DNA of 64,000 bases, taken from Vagococcus carniphilus (GTDB taxonomy: Bacteria > Bacillota > Bacilli > Lactobacillales > Vagococcaceae). The number at the start of each line of letters is the position of its first letter. Position 1 is the first letter of the stretch. The notes beneath the pieces are model-generated. The model saw nothing but the letters and a program-made list of their open reading frames with translations. It searched no databases and was not told where the DNA came from. The DNA is taken from the NCBI RefSeq assembly GCF_014397115.1, contig NZ_CP060720.1:1318001-1382000 (forward strand), written 5' to 3'. Below are positions 1 through 7,748 of this stretch, piece by piece. A program made the translations under genes and the position numbers.

Positions 1-615
1 AGAAAAGCTGTTTAAATCAATTAACTGAGACGTAATAAATTGGGTTGGTAAATGATTTGTAAAAAAGTCTTGAGACTGTGCGATAACATGTTTAAAAGGA
101 TTAACCATGATAATCGGTACCTCAACAATTTTACTAAATTCCAAAATAATTTTAACAATCGTCGCATCATTAATAAGAAGATTAGAAAATTGCTTTTGAA
201 TATCTAGAGCATAGGTAAGTTCCTCTGTTTGAATATGACGGATATAATTAGTTAGTTTATGCAAAAGCCCACCTAAAGGTTTTGTTTTGGGTATCGAAAA
301 GATAGGGAAATGTCTTTGATTAGCATAATCGATGATTTCTTGGTCTACGTCATCCAGAAATCGGCCCAGTTTGATTCCTAAACCAGCACAGTTAATGGTA
401 ATTAAAGTATCAATCAATTGTCTAAGTTCAGATTGGTTGTATTGATAATACATGGCAGTTGTCAAAAGAACACTATTTTCAGGCATGTAAAGAGCAATGT
501 CTGGTGTTTCAGAAATTTCAATATTTTTAATATCAATTTCTTTATGTTTTCCATCAGTGAAGAAGGTTAAATCAGAAAATCTTGGAACCTCTAATAAATC
601 GATTAATAGTGTCAT
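1..615 (-). CDS. PucR-family transcriptional regulator, N-terminal part (cut by window edge)
   Basis: The reverse strand is open from an ATG at 615 to the left edge (205 residues, no stop). The start follows a good GAGGAG ribosome site. The protein opens with MTLLIDLLEVPRFSDLTFF, followed by a segment about how to use cellular pressure-like motifs of the PucR N-terminal domain (LYMPENSVLLTT, GLGIKLGRFLDD). PucR proteins normally carry a C-terminal helix-turn-helix, which would lie outside the window. The gene is divergent from a PucG-like aminotransferase, so control of purine/ureide catabolism is a reasonable inference. The assignment rests on domain resemblance and context. Confidence 0.7.
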   Translation of the reverse strand, partial: MTLLIDLLEVPRFSDLTFFTDGKHKEIDIKNIEISETPDIALYMPENSVLLTTAMYYQYNQSELRQLIDTLITINCAGLGIKLGRFLDDVDQEIIDYANQRHFPIFSIPKTKPLGGLLHKLTNYIRHIQTEELTYALDIQKQFSNLLINDATIVKIILEFSKIVEVPIIMVNPFKHVIAQSQDFFTNHLPTQFITSQLIDLNSFS

Positions 616-640
616 GTATATCTCCTCTTTTCTTATCTCT

Positions 641-646
641 ATTATA
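641..646 (-). promoter_or_regulatory. -10 box of the PucR-type regulator
   Basis: On the reverse strand the hexamer reads TATAAT, 25 bases ahead of the start codon at 615. The -35 region is poor (AT-rich). The divergent 170-base spacer to the aminotransferase also contains a short inverted repeat TTGTT-ATG-AACAA, which could be an operator. Confidence 0.5.
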
Positions 647-784
647 GTACAAAAAACTTTATTTTTTTACTTTCATACTTGTTTGTTATGAACAAAAAAA
701 TATCATAATAGGTCATTTTGCACAATGAATTAAATGTGTAATACGAGGATAATAAAAGAAAGAGAAAAAAAGGAGAGTAAAGAA

Positions 785-1999
785 ATGAGTAGAAAAATAC
801 GAATACCTGCTAGAACCATTATGACACCAGGACCAGTTGAAGTTTATCCTTCCGTTTTAAGAGTAATGGGTACTCCTATTTTAGGGCAATTCGATCCGAT
901 GTTTTTAAAGGTGATGGATGAAGTCAAAGAGATGATAAAAGTTCCATTTCAGACAAAGAATGAAGAAGCTTTTGCGATTGACGGAACTAGTCGTTCGGGC
1001 TTAGAAGCAGCCTTGATAGCTTTAATTGAACCAGGTGATAAAGTATTAATCCCTGCTTATGGGAGATTTGCTTATCTATTAGGTGAAATAGCAGAAAGAG
1101 CCAAGGCGGATGTTATTTATATTGAAAAAGAATGGGATAGTGTGTTTGAACCTAAAGTTGTGATCGATGCTATAAAAAAACATCAACCTAAAATTATTGC
1201 AATGGTTCATGGGGAGACTGCTAATGGTCAAATGCAACCATTGAAAGAAATCGGTGAGTTTTGTAGAGAGAACGACCTCTTTTTTGTTGTCGATACAGTC
1301 GCAACTTACGGTGGAGCTGAAATCAAAGTAGACGAATGGCAAATTGACGTAGCAATTGCTGGAAGTCAAAAATGTGTCAGTGTTCCAGCAGGTTTATCTT
1401 TAATTACTTATAATGAACGGGTGAAAAAAGTTTTAGCAAGTCGTTATCAGAAGGAATTAGGGTTAAGTAAAGATATTCGAAATAAGAGACACATTTCAAG
1501 TAATTATTTAGATTTGTCTCAATTGGAACGTTACTGGAATCAAGAAAGAATTAACCATCATACAGAGGCAACTAGTATGATTTATGCGCTTCATGAAGGA
1601 TTAAGTCTTTTACTTGATGAAGGTATAGAAAATAGTTATCAACGTCATAAAATTAATGATCAAGCTATTGTTGCTGGTATCAAGAGCATGGGGCTTGAAC
1701 TGTATGGTGATATGACAACTAAAATGCCAACAGTAACTCCTATTTTGATACCAGAAGGAATTGATGGAGAAAGTGTTCGAAGCATGCTTTTAGAAGAATT
1801 TGGTATTGAAATAGCGTCTTCTTTTGGTCCCCTGCAAAACAAAGTATGGCGTATTGGTAACATGGGATATAGTAGCCGAAAAGAAAATGTGCTTCATGTT
1901 TTAGGAGCACTAGAGGCTGTTCTTATTTTCCACGGTGCAAATGTTTCTCCAGGAAAAGCAGTACAAGAAGCACTCAATGTCTATTTAACATCAAAATAA
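785..1999 (+). CDS. pucG: PucG-like pyridoxal-phosphate aminotransferase (class V)
   Basis: A 404-residue class V aminotransferase. The opening region RTIMTPGPVEVYPSVL and the lysine in AIAGSQKCVSVPAGLSL (Schiff-base Lys) are typical of the alanine-glyoxylate / serine-pyruvate / PucG group. PucG in Bacillus transfers the amino group of (S)-ureidoglycine to glyoxylate during allantoin breakdown; substrate here is inferred. I place the start at 785 rather than 734 because AGGAGAG sits just before it and the upstream 17 codons are low-complexity Lys/Glu. A PucR-type regulator is divergent, which supports a purine-catabolic role, although no other allantoin genes are visible in the window. Confidence 0.75.
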   Translation: MSRKIRIPARTIMTPGPVEVYPSVLRVMGTPILGQFDPMFLKVMDEVKEMIKVPFQTKNEEAFAIDGTSRSGLEAALIALIEPGDKVLIPAYGRFAYLLGEIAERAKADVIYIEKEWDSVFEPKVVIDAIKKHQPKIIAMVHGETANGQMQPLKEIGEFCRENDLFFVVDTVATYGGAEIKVDEWQIDVAIAGSQKCVSVPAGLSLITYNERVKKVLASRYQKELGLSKDIRNKRHISSNYLDLSQLERYWNQERINHHTEATSMIYALHEGLSLLLDEGIENSYQRHKINDQAIVAGIKSMGLELYGDMTTKMPTVTPILIPEGIDGESVRSMLLEEFGIEIASSFGPLQNKVWRIGNMGYSSRKENVLHVLGALEAVLIFHGANVSPGKAVQEALNVYLTSK

Positions 2000-2008
2000 T
2001 AAAATGAG

Positions 2009-2040
2009 AAAACAAATGTTGTTAAAGCGTTTGTTTTTTC
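2009..2040 (+). terminator. Rho-independent terminator after the pucG-like gene
   Basis: AAACAAATG pairs with CGTTTGTTT around a 9-base loop, and the right arm runs into a T tract. It lies ten bases after the stop codon. Confidence 0.75.
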
Positions 2041-2127
2041 TTTGTCTAAAATAAGTGTCAATTTAAGAAATAATGGGTATTAACTAATAAAACAATGATT
2101 TTATGTAGCTTTTTTCAGAAGATTTGG

Positions 2128-2133
2128 TACAAT
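2128..2133 (+). promoter_or_regulatory. Candidate -10 box for the 5'-nucleotidase gene
   Basis: TACAAT preceded by TTTGG; the -35 region at the usual spacing is weak. It would give a leader of about 95 bases containing the palindrome at 2179-2192. Confidence 0.4.
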
Positions 2134-2178
2134 GTAAGGGGTATCATTTTAAAATAAGGGGAGTTGGTTTATGGTATG

Positions 2179-2192
2179 GTAAACCGGTTTAC
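2179..2192 (+). promoter_or_regulatory. Perfect 14-bp palindrome, LacI-family-like operator
   Basis: GTAAACCGGTTTAC is an exact palindrome with a central CCGG flanked by AAA/TTT. LacI/GalR-family sugar repressors (for example ScrR or MalR types) bind sites of this style. It lies 41 bases before the start codon of the secreted nucleotidase, downstream of the candidate -10 box, where a bound repressor could block transcription. The regulator is unknown. Confidence 0.5.
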
Positions 2193-2232
2193 GAGCATTA
2201 AAGGTTTCTAAAATAAGATTGGAGGAATTAAA

Positions 2233-5200
2233 TTGAAGAGTAATAAGTGGTTAAAAAGATTAAATGTTTCAATGTTAACGTTTTTACTTTTAGGAACAGT
2301 TACGCCTACAGCATCAGTAATGGCTGAAACGTTGTCAGACAAATCAGATGACCTTGAAACAACAGAAGTGTCAGAAGAATCTTCAAAAACTGAAAAAGAG
2401 GAAGCTAAAGAAGTCGAAATCAGTGAAACAAAGAAAGACGCTGATGGTAAAGACAAAAAGAATGAATCTGATGAAAAAGAAGTAAAAAAAGATGCTGACA
2501 AAGAAAAAGAGTCAACTGACAAGAAAACATTAACAATTTTAGGAACATCTGATGTTCACGGAAACGTATGGGATTGGTCATATGAAGATGACAAGGAAGC
2601 TGATTTAGGCTTTGCTAAAATCGCGACACTTGTTAAACAACAAAGAAAAGACAACCCAAATAATATTTTAGTCGATGCTGGTGATAACTTACAAGGAACT
2701 CTTTTAACAGATGATTTGTATAGTTCTAAACCAGAATTACAAAATGAAGATCATCCAGTTATTACAGCAATGAATACAATTGGTTATGATGCAATGGCAT
2801 TAGGTAACCATGAATTTAACTTTGGAACCGGTTTAATTAAACGTGTTGAAAAACAAGCTGAATTCCCATTGCTATCTGCTAATACTTATCTTAAAGGAAC
2901 AGATGAAAATTTTGTTGGATCAACTTATGTTAAAGATGTTGATGGATTAAAAGTAGCAGTTATCGGTATGACAATTCCTCATGTTCCAATGTGGGATGGA
3001 GATAAAGTTAAAGATTTAGAGTTTAAACCATTAAACACTGAAGCAAAAAAACAAGTTAAAATTTTAGAAGAAACTGAAAAACCTGACGTAATTGTTGCTT
3101 CAATCCATGCTGGTCTTGACAATAGTGATCCAGGTGCAGCAGCACGTAATGTGATTAAAGAAGTTCCTGAAATTGATGCTTTCGTTTTAGGTCATGATCA
3201 CCGTGAATACGCTGAAAAAATTAACGATAACGAAGGAACTCCAAAACCAGCAGCAGCCGTTAAGGATACTGGCTCTGGTATGGTGAAAATTGATTTAGAC
3301 TTAGAAAAAGAAAATGGTAAGTGGAAAGTAACAGAATCTCATCCGGAAACACTTTCAGTTAAAGGTGTTAAAGGTGACGAAGAAGTTAAAGAAGCAACAA
3401 AAGAAGCTCACAATAAAACTGTTGAGCATGTGAACGAAGTAATTGGTGAAGCTAAAGATAACTTCTTACCAGAAGAACGTGTTCCTGGTATTCCAGAAGC
3501 ACAATTACAACCAACTGCAATGATTTCATTAATTAATAATGTTCAAATGAAAGTAACAGGAGCTGATCTTGGTTCAGCGGCTCTATTCAAATTTGACAGT
3601 AAACTAGACAAAGGCCCAATCAAATTCTCAGATGTGTTTAGTATTTACAAATATCCTAATACATTAGTAGCAACTGAAATGACTGGTGCTCAACTTAAAA
3701 AATATTTGGAAAAACAAGGTGGCTATTACCAACAATATGAAGAAGGCGATGTAACAATTGGCTTCAATTCAAAAGTTAGAGTTTACAATTATGACATGAT
3801 TTCAGGTGTGAAATATAAATTTGATATTTCTAAACCAGCAGGTCAACGATTGAAAGATTTAACTTTCAAAGGTAAAGAAGTAAAAGATGACCAAGTATTC
3901 AAAATTGCGATGAATAATTACCGTTTTGAAGGAATGGCAAAAGATGGTTTAGTTAATCCAAAACCTTACTTTGAATCAGATCCAGCAACATTACGCGGTT
4001 ACATCGTTGATTACATTAAAGACAAAAAAGTAATCGACCCTAAAGAAGAAATTGAAAATAACTTTGAAATTATTGGTGCTGATTTAGACCATCCAGCTCG
4101 TGAGTATATCCTTGAGCAAAGTAAAAAAGGGACTGAAGGCTTCAAAATTGAAGCATCAGCTGATGGACGTACACCAAACGTTAAAAAATTAAATGCTAAT
4201 AAATTGCATGCTGCAGGATTAATTCCTGATGAATACATGAAGGGTGCAGACAATGTTAAAATTATGCACACTAATGATATGCATGGACGTATGGAATATA
4301 AAGAAGATAAATACAGCCCTTCAATTGGTTTAGGCCGTGTTAAAACATTTAAAAATAACCAAAAACCTGACCTTTTAGTAGATGCTGGAGATGCTATGCA
4401 AGGATTACCAATCTCTAACTACTCTAAAGGTATGGACATGGTTAAAGCGATGAACGCTGTAGGTTATGATGCTATGACTTTAGGTAACCATGAGTTTGAC
4501 TTTGGTTTAGATACAGCATTGAAATATAAAGAAGAATTAAACTTCCCAATTGTTTCAGCTAATGTTTATTACAAAGGAAAAGATGAAAGACCATTTGATC
4601 CTTACGTAATTAAAAATAAAAAAGTTAATGGCGAAGATAAAAAATTCGCATTAATTGGATTAACAACACCTGAAACAAGTGTTAAAACACATCCAAATAA
4701 TGTAATCAAAATTGACTTTAAAAAACCAGCTCCAGTAGCCGTAGACACAATTAAAGAAATTAAGAAAACAGAAAAAATTGATTACTTTGTATTCATGACT
4801 CACTTGGGACTTGATGAAACAACAGTGAAAGATGAAACAAGTACTTACTTAGCTGAACAATTAGCTAAATACTACCCTGAAGATAAAATCTTTATTGCTG
4901 ATGGACATTCTCATACACCATTAAAAGATGGTATTAAAGATAAGAATGTATTAATTGGACAAACAGGCGAACATTTAAATAATGTTGGTATGATGACAGG
5001 TGATTATACAAAAGAAAAACCTGAAGTAAAAGCTGTTTTACATCCATTCAGTGAATTAAAAGATTTAACACCAGATGCAGAAGTTGAAGCAATTGTTGCA
5101 ACAGCTAAAGCTAACTTTGATAAAGAAATGTCAGCAGTTGTTTTAGAAGACAATAAAATCATGCTAAATGGTGAAAGAGAAAACGTTCGTACGCGTGAAA

Positions 5201-6792
5201 CAAACTTAGGTAACTTAATTGGAGATTCATTAATTGCTTACGGTAAACAAGGATTTAAAGATCCATCTGATTTTGCCATCATGAATGGTGGAGGTATTCG
5301 TACTTCAATCAAACCTGGTAAAGTAACTAAAGGTGATATCGTTGGTATTATGCCATTTGGTAACACAGTTTCTCAAATTAAAGTAACTGGTAATGAAATT
5401 TATGCCATGTTTGAACATTCATTACGTTCAATTCACGTAAAAGATGACAATGGTAATGTTGTTCTTGATGAAAACGGCGTTCCTGCTTTAGGAGCAAACG
5501 GTGGATTCTTACAAGTATCTGATTCTATTAAAGTAACATATGACTCAAACTTACAAGGAGCAGAACCAGAAAATGGTGTTGCTGGTAAACGTGTGACTCG
5601 TATTGAAGTTAAAGATAAATCAGGTAAATTTGTAGAGGTACCAAGAAAAGATAATGTTACTTACAACATGGTAACAAACGACTTCTTAGCAGCAGGTGGC
5701 GATGGCTATACAATGCTTAAAGGTAAACCTGTTGAGCAAGGTCCATCAATGGATGAAGTCTTCATGGCATACTTAACTAAATTATCTGCTAAAGAATTGG
5801 AAAGCTACTCTAAAGAAATACCTTATAGCCGTATTATTGGTAAGAGCTCAATTCCACAAGGACCAGCTATTAAAGATGGACGTTATGTTCAAGTCGTTAA
5901 GAAAAACTATAGCTTATGGTCTAACTTTAATTGGAAGAAGAGAAATACTTCTAATAATGTGTTAAACGAAATCTTTACATCTAAATATAAATATAACCAT
6001 GAAAATGGTGCAACTTACCTTTCTTTATATGATTCAAAAGGTAAATGGCAAGGTTATATCAATGAAAATGCAACAAAAGTAGCTACAAACTTACAAGGTG
6101 ACTACATTAAGTATGGTAAATATGTAACAATTAACCGTACTGGTTACAACACTTGGTCTAACTTTGATTGGAAAGAACGTAATAAGACTGATAACTTATT
6201 AGGTAACACTTACCAAGCAAGAGGTAAATACAAACATGCGAATGGTGCTACTTACTTATCATTATATGATAACAAAGGTAAATGGCATGGTTACGTGAAC
6301 AAAAATGCAGTGAAAGTTGGAAATGGTCAACAAGGTGCTTATATTTCTGATGGTCGTTATGTAACAATCACTAAAGACAATTACAACATCTGGTCTAACT
6401 TTAACTGGAAAAAACGTACAGCAACTAAAAAAGTGTTTAACGAAACTTACCAAGCTAAAGGACGTTACAAACATTTTAACGGCTCAACTTACTACTCACT
6501 TTATAATGATAAAGGAGAATGGAAAGGTTATATCAATGCTAACGCTGTAAAAGTTGGCGATGGTAGACAAGGAGCTTACATTAGTTACGGTAAAAAAGTT
6601 AAAATTAATAAAAAAGGCTACAACACATGGTCAAGTTTCAGTTGGAAAAAACGTAATACAACTGATGATTTAATGGGTAAAACATTTACTGCTAGAGGTA
6701 AATACAACCATATGAACGGTGCAACTTATTATTCATTATATGATAATGACGGTAAATGGCACGGCTATATCAACAAAAATGCAGTAAAATAA
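2233..6792 (+). CDS. Secreted two-domain 5'-nucleotidase / cyclic-nucleotide phosphodiesterase with four wall-binding repeats
   Basis: A 1519-residue secreted enzyme starting at TTG behind GGAGG. Residues 1-31 form a signal peptide ending ASVMAET, followed by a Glu/Lys/Asp-rich linker to about residue 98. Two tandem metallophosphatase plus 5'-nucleotidase modules follow: the first from about 100 (GTSDVHGN, GNHEFNFG, GHDH), the second from about 675 (HTNDMHGR, DAGDAMQG, GNHEFDFG, GHSH, NGGGIRTS). This is the YfkN/YunD type, which dephosphorylates extracellular nucleotides and 2',3'-cyclic nucleotides to release nucleosides and phosphate. The C-terminus has four repeats of about 78 residues (from about 1213, 1290, 1369, 1447) with W-x-x-F-x-W and GKWxGYIN cores, like GW/SH3b modules. 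There is no LPxTG motif, so non-covalent wall attachment is inferred. Confidence 0.9.
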   Translation: MKSNKWLKRLNVSMLTFLLLGTVTPTASVMAETLSDKSDDLETTEVSEESSKTEKEEAKEVEISETKKDADGKDKKNESDEKEVKKDADKEKESTDKKTLTILGTSDVHGNVWDWSYEDDKEADLGFAKIATLVKQQRKDNPNNILVDAGDNLQGTLLTDDLYSSKPELQNEDHPVITAMNTIGYDAMALGNHEFNFGTGLIKRVEKQAEFPLLSANTYLKGTDENFVGSTYVKDVDGLKVAVIGMTIPHVPMWDGDKVKDLEFKPLNTEAKKQVKILEETEKPDVIVASIHAGLDNSDPGAAARNVIKEVPEIDAFVLGHDHREYAEKINDNEGTPKPAAAVKDTGSGMVKIDLDLEKENGKWKVTESHPETLSVKGVKGDEEVKEATKEAHNKTVEHVNEVIGEAKDNFLPEERVPGIPEAQLQPTAMISLINNVQMKVTGADLGSAALFKFDSKLDKGPIKFSDVFSIYKYPNTLVATEMTGAQLKKYLEKQGGYYQQYEEGDVTIGFNSKVRVYNYDMISGVKYKFDISKPAGQRLKDLTFKGKEVKDDQVFKIAMNNYRFEGMAKDGLVNPKPYFESDPATLRGYIVDYIKDKKVIDPKEEIENNFEIIGADLDHPAREYILEQSKKGTEGFKIEASADGRTPNVKKLNANKLHAAGLIPDEYMKGADNVKIMHTNDMHGRMEYKEDKYSPSIGLGRVKTFKNNQKPDLLVDAGDAMQGLPISNYSKGMDMVKAMNAVGYDAMTLGNHEFDFGLDTALKYKEELNFPIVSANVYYKGKDERPFDPYVIKNKKVNGEDKKFALIGLTTPETSVKTHPNNVIKIDFKKPAPVAVDTIKEIKKTEKIDYFVFMTHLGLDETTVKDETSTYLAEQLAKYYPEDKIFIADGHSHTPLKDGIKDKNVLIGQTGEHLNNVGMMTGDYTKEKPEVKAVLHPFSELKDLTPDAEVEAIVATAKANFDKEMSAVVLEDNKIMLNGERENVRTRETNLGNLIGDSLIAYGKQGFKDPSDFAIMNGGGIRTSIKPGKVTKGDIVGIMPFGNTVSQIKVTGNEIYAMFEHSLRSIHVKDDNGNVVLDENGVPALGANGGFLQVSDSIKVTYDSNLQGAEPENGVAGKRVTRIEVKDKSGKFVEVPRKDNVTYNMVTNDFLAAGGDGYTMLKGKPVEQGPSMDEVFMAYLTKLSAKELESYSKEIPYSRIIGKSSIPQGPAIKDGRYVQVVKKNYSLWSNFNWKKRNTSNNVLNEIFTSKYKYNHENGATYLSLYDSKGKWQGYINENATKVATNLQGDYIKYGKYVTINRTGYNTWSNFDWKERNKTDNLLGNTYQARGKYKHANGATYLSLYDNKGKWHGYVNKNAVKVGNGQQGAYISDGRYVTITKDNYNIWSNFNWKKRTATKKVFNETYQAKGRYKHFNGSTYYSLYNDKGEWKGYINANAVKVGDGRQGAYISYGKKVKINKKGYNTWSSFSWKKRNTTDDLMGKTFTARGKYNHMNGATYYSLYDNDGKWHGYINKNAVK
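5869..6789 (+). repeat. Four tandem coding repeats (about 234 bp each) in the nucleotidase C-terminus
   Basis: Each unit encodes a strand such as YVTINRTGYNTWSNFDWK, then GxTYxARGKYKHxNGATY and SLYDNKGKWHGYINKNAVK. The units begin near 5872, 6103, 6340 and 6574. They differ enough at DNA level to look long established rather than recently duplicated. The pattern matches GW-type SH3-like modules that bind teichoic acids in other Firmicutes; that binding target is inferred. Confidence 0.8.
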
Positions 6793-6798
6793 GTAAAC

Positions 6799-6834
6799 AA
6801 AAAAGCAACGAATTTTATTTCGTTGCTTTTTTTT
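6799..6834 (+). terminator. Bidirectional Rho-independent terminator
   Basis: AAAAAAGCAACGAA pairs with TTCGTTGCTTTTTT over 14 bp with a short loop. It serves the nucleotidase gene and, on the other strand, the convergent small membrane-protein gene. Confidence 0.9.
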
Positions 6835-7009
6835 GCTTCTTAATCGTTAAGATAGTTAGAGGTAATGTTAAAATGCTATAGCCTAACACACTAAATATAA
6901 TAACTTTTAACCAAAAATTATTAATGGTTAAATAATTAATTAAAATAAGAGGAATTAAAACAGAGAAAATATAAAAAATAAATAATTGAAAAAAACGTTT
7001 AAATGTCAT
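6815..7009 (-). CDS. Small membrane protein, unknown function
   Basis: A 64-residue product from an ATG at 7009, chosen because AAAAGGAAG sits seven bases upstream; the longer reading from 7051 lacks such a site. The sequence starts MTFKRFFQLFIFYIF and has two hydrophobic segments (about 7-25 and 33-54), ending in a lysine-rich cytoplasmic tail KKQKKATK. The 3' end overlaps the shared terminator. I do not recognise a family. A two-helix membrane protein is what the sequence supports. Confidence 0.6.
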   Translation of the reverse strand: MTFKRFFQLFIFYIFSVLIPLILINYLTINNFWLKVIIFSVLGYSILTLPLTILTIKKQKKATK

Positions 7010-7134
7010 AATACACTTCCTTTTAGATGTTATTAAAACATATAGGAACAAATAAAGCGATTGATGAAACTTAACATTTAAAATAAATTACCGATTATTA
7101 TAAAAGAAGTATCTTTATAAGAAGGGGTGGTAAA

Positions 7135-7425
7135 GTGTTATGTATTAAAAGCGAAAAAAATGAACTTATTTTAAATTTTTACAGTGATTTATCAAAACAA
7201 CATGCCAATTTTTTAAAAATTTTTATTAAAGATAGATTGGATATATTTAATAATATAGATATCGATTCAATTAATGAATTAGCTAAAGAGGAAGCTGCTT
7301 ATCTTACAATAAGTAATACTTGTCACAGAGAGTGTGAAAATTTACTTGTTGTTAGCGACTACCCAACGCGCAACGAAATTTTAGATGTTTTGGAAAAAGT
7401 AAAAACTGTTTTAAAATTAAACTAA
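7135..7425 (+). CDS. Hypothetical protein, 96 residues
   Basis: Begins with GTG at 7135 after the site AAGGGGTGG; no in-frame ATG is near. The product is soluble, rich in Asn, Ile, Leu and Glu, mostly predicted helical from its pattern, with two cysteines close together (NTCHREC) near residue 63 that could be redox-active or bind metal. The N-terminal CIKSEKNELILNFYSDLSKQ and the following charged helices match no family I know. It stands alone between the membrane gene and the candidate small RNA. Confidence 0.55.
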   Translation: MLCIKSEKNELILNFYSDLSKQHANFLKIFIKDRLDIFNNIDIDSINELAKEEAAYLTISNTCHRECENLLVVSDYPTRNEILDVLEKVKTVLKLN

Positions 7426-7510
7426 CCTATTTTTAGCCGAATAGATTAATTAATTATACTCAATTAAAAACGAATTATTGAATTTTTTTAAATAATATGT
7501 AAATAAAGTG

Positions 7511-7539
7511 ATGACATACTATAACAAGTCAGGTACAAT
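7511..7539 (+). promoter_or_regulatory. Strong promoter ahead of a short transcript
   Basis: ATGACA and TACAAT are separated by exactly 17 bases (7511-7516 and 7534-7539). Transcription should begin near 7546. Confidence 0.65.
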
Positions 7540-7545
7540 AGATAT

Positions 7546-7632
7546 GAATAGTCAAACATTTAGAGTTTGTTCTTTTTATGTACTCTCTAAACGTGAAGAA
7601 AAGGTTGGCCGAAAGGTACAACCTTTTTTTTA
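7546..7632 (+). ncRNA. Candidate small RNA or attenuated leader (about 90 nt)
   Basis: Downstream of the promoter there is a first hairpin TTTAGAG/CTCTAAA (7559-7565 with 7585-7591), then a strong terminator: AAAAGGTTG pairs with CAACCTTTT and encloses a GCC-GAAA-GGT inner stem with a GNRA tetraloop, followed by seven or more T residues. No start codon with a ribosome site is inside. It could be a stand-alone small RNA or a terminating leader for the ECF operon about 110 bases on. It does not match riboswitch consensus sequences I know, including preQ1 and THF types. Confidence 0.5.
7599..7632 (+). terminator. Rho-independent terminator with GAAA tetraloop
   Basis: Stem AAAAGGTTG/CAACCTTTT with a nested GCC/GGT stem and GAAA loop, then a run of T. 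It ends the candidate short transcript. Confidence 0.8.
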
Positions 7633-7681
7633 TTATTTTTTTGATAGTTGAACTCTAATTGACTTTAGTTCTCAATTGAAT

Positions 7682-7691
7682 ATGGTATAAT
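7682..7691 (+). promoter_or_regulatory. Extended -10 promoter of the ECF operon
   Basis: ATGGTATAAT contains TGG followed by TATAAT (7686-7691), the extended -10 form, which needs little -35 contact. It lies after the terminator at 7599-7632, so the ECF operon can be transcribed independently of the short RNA. Confidence 0.5.
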
Positions 7692-7748
7692 AAATGAATC
7701 ATTCATATCTCGAAAGAGGTTATTTAAAAATTTAAAAGGAGTTTTTTG

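Noticed and set aside
2208-2522. Reverse-strand Ser-rich reading opposite the nucleotidase leader
   Set aside because: It is the antisense of the Glu/Lys/Asp-rich linker, which naturally gives Ser/Phe-rich translation.
5869-6789. Repeated DNA resembling a repeat array
   Set aside because: The periodicity is explained by four protein repeats in the nucleotidase, not by CRISPR or mobile DNA; spacing and sequence vary.
7659-7691. TTGACT with TATAAT as a classical promoter before the ECF operon
   Set aside because: The spacing is 21 bases, too long; I use the extended -10 interpretation instead.
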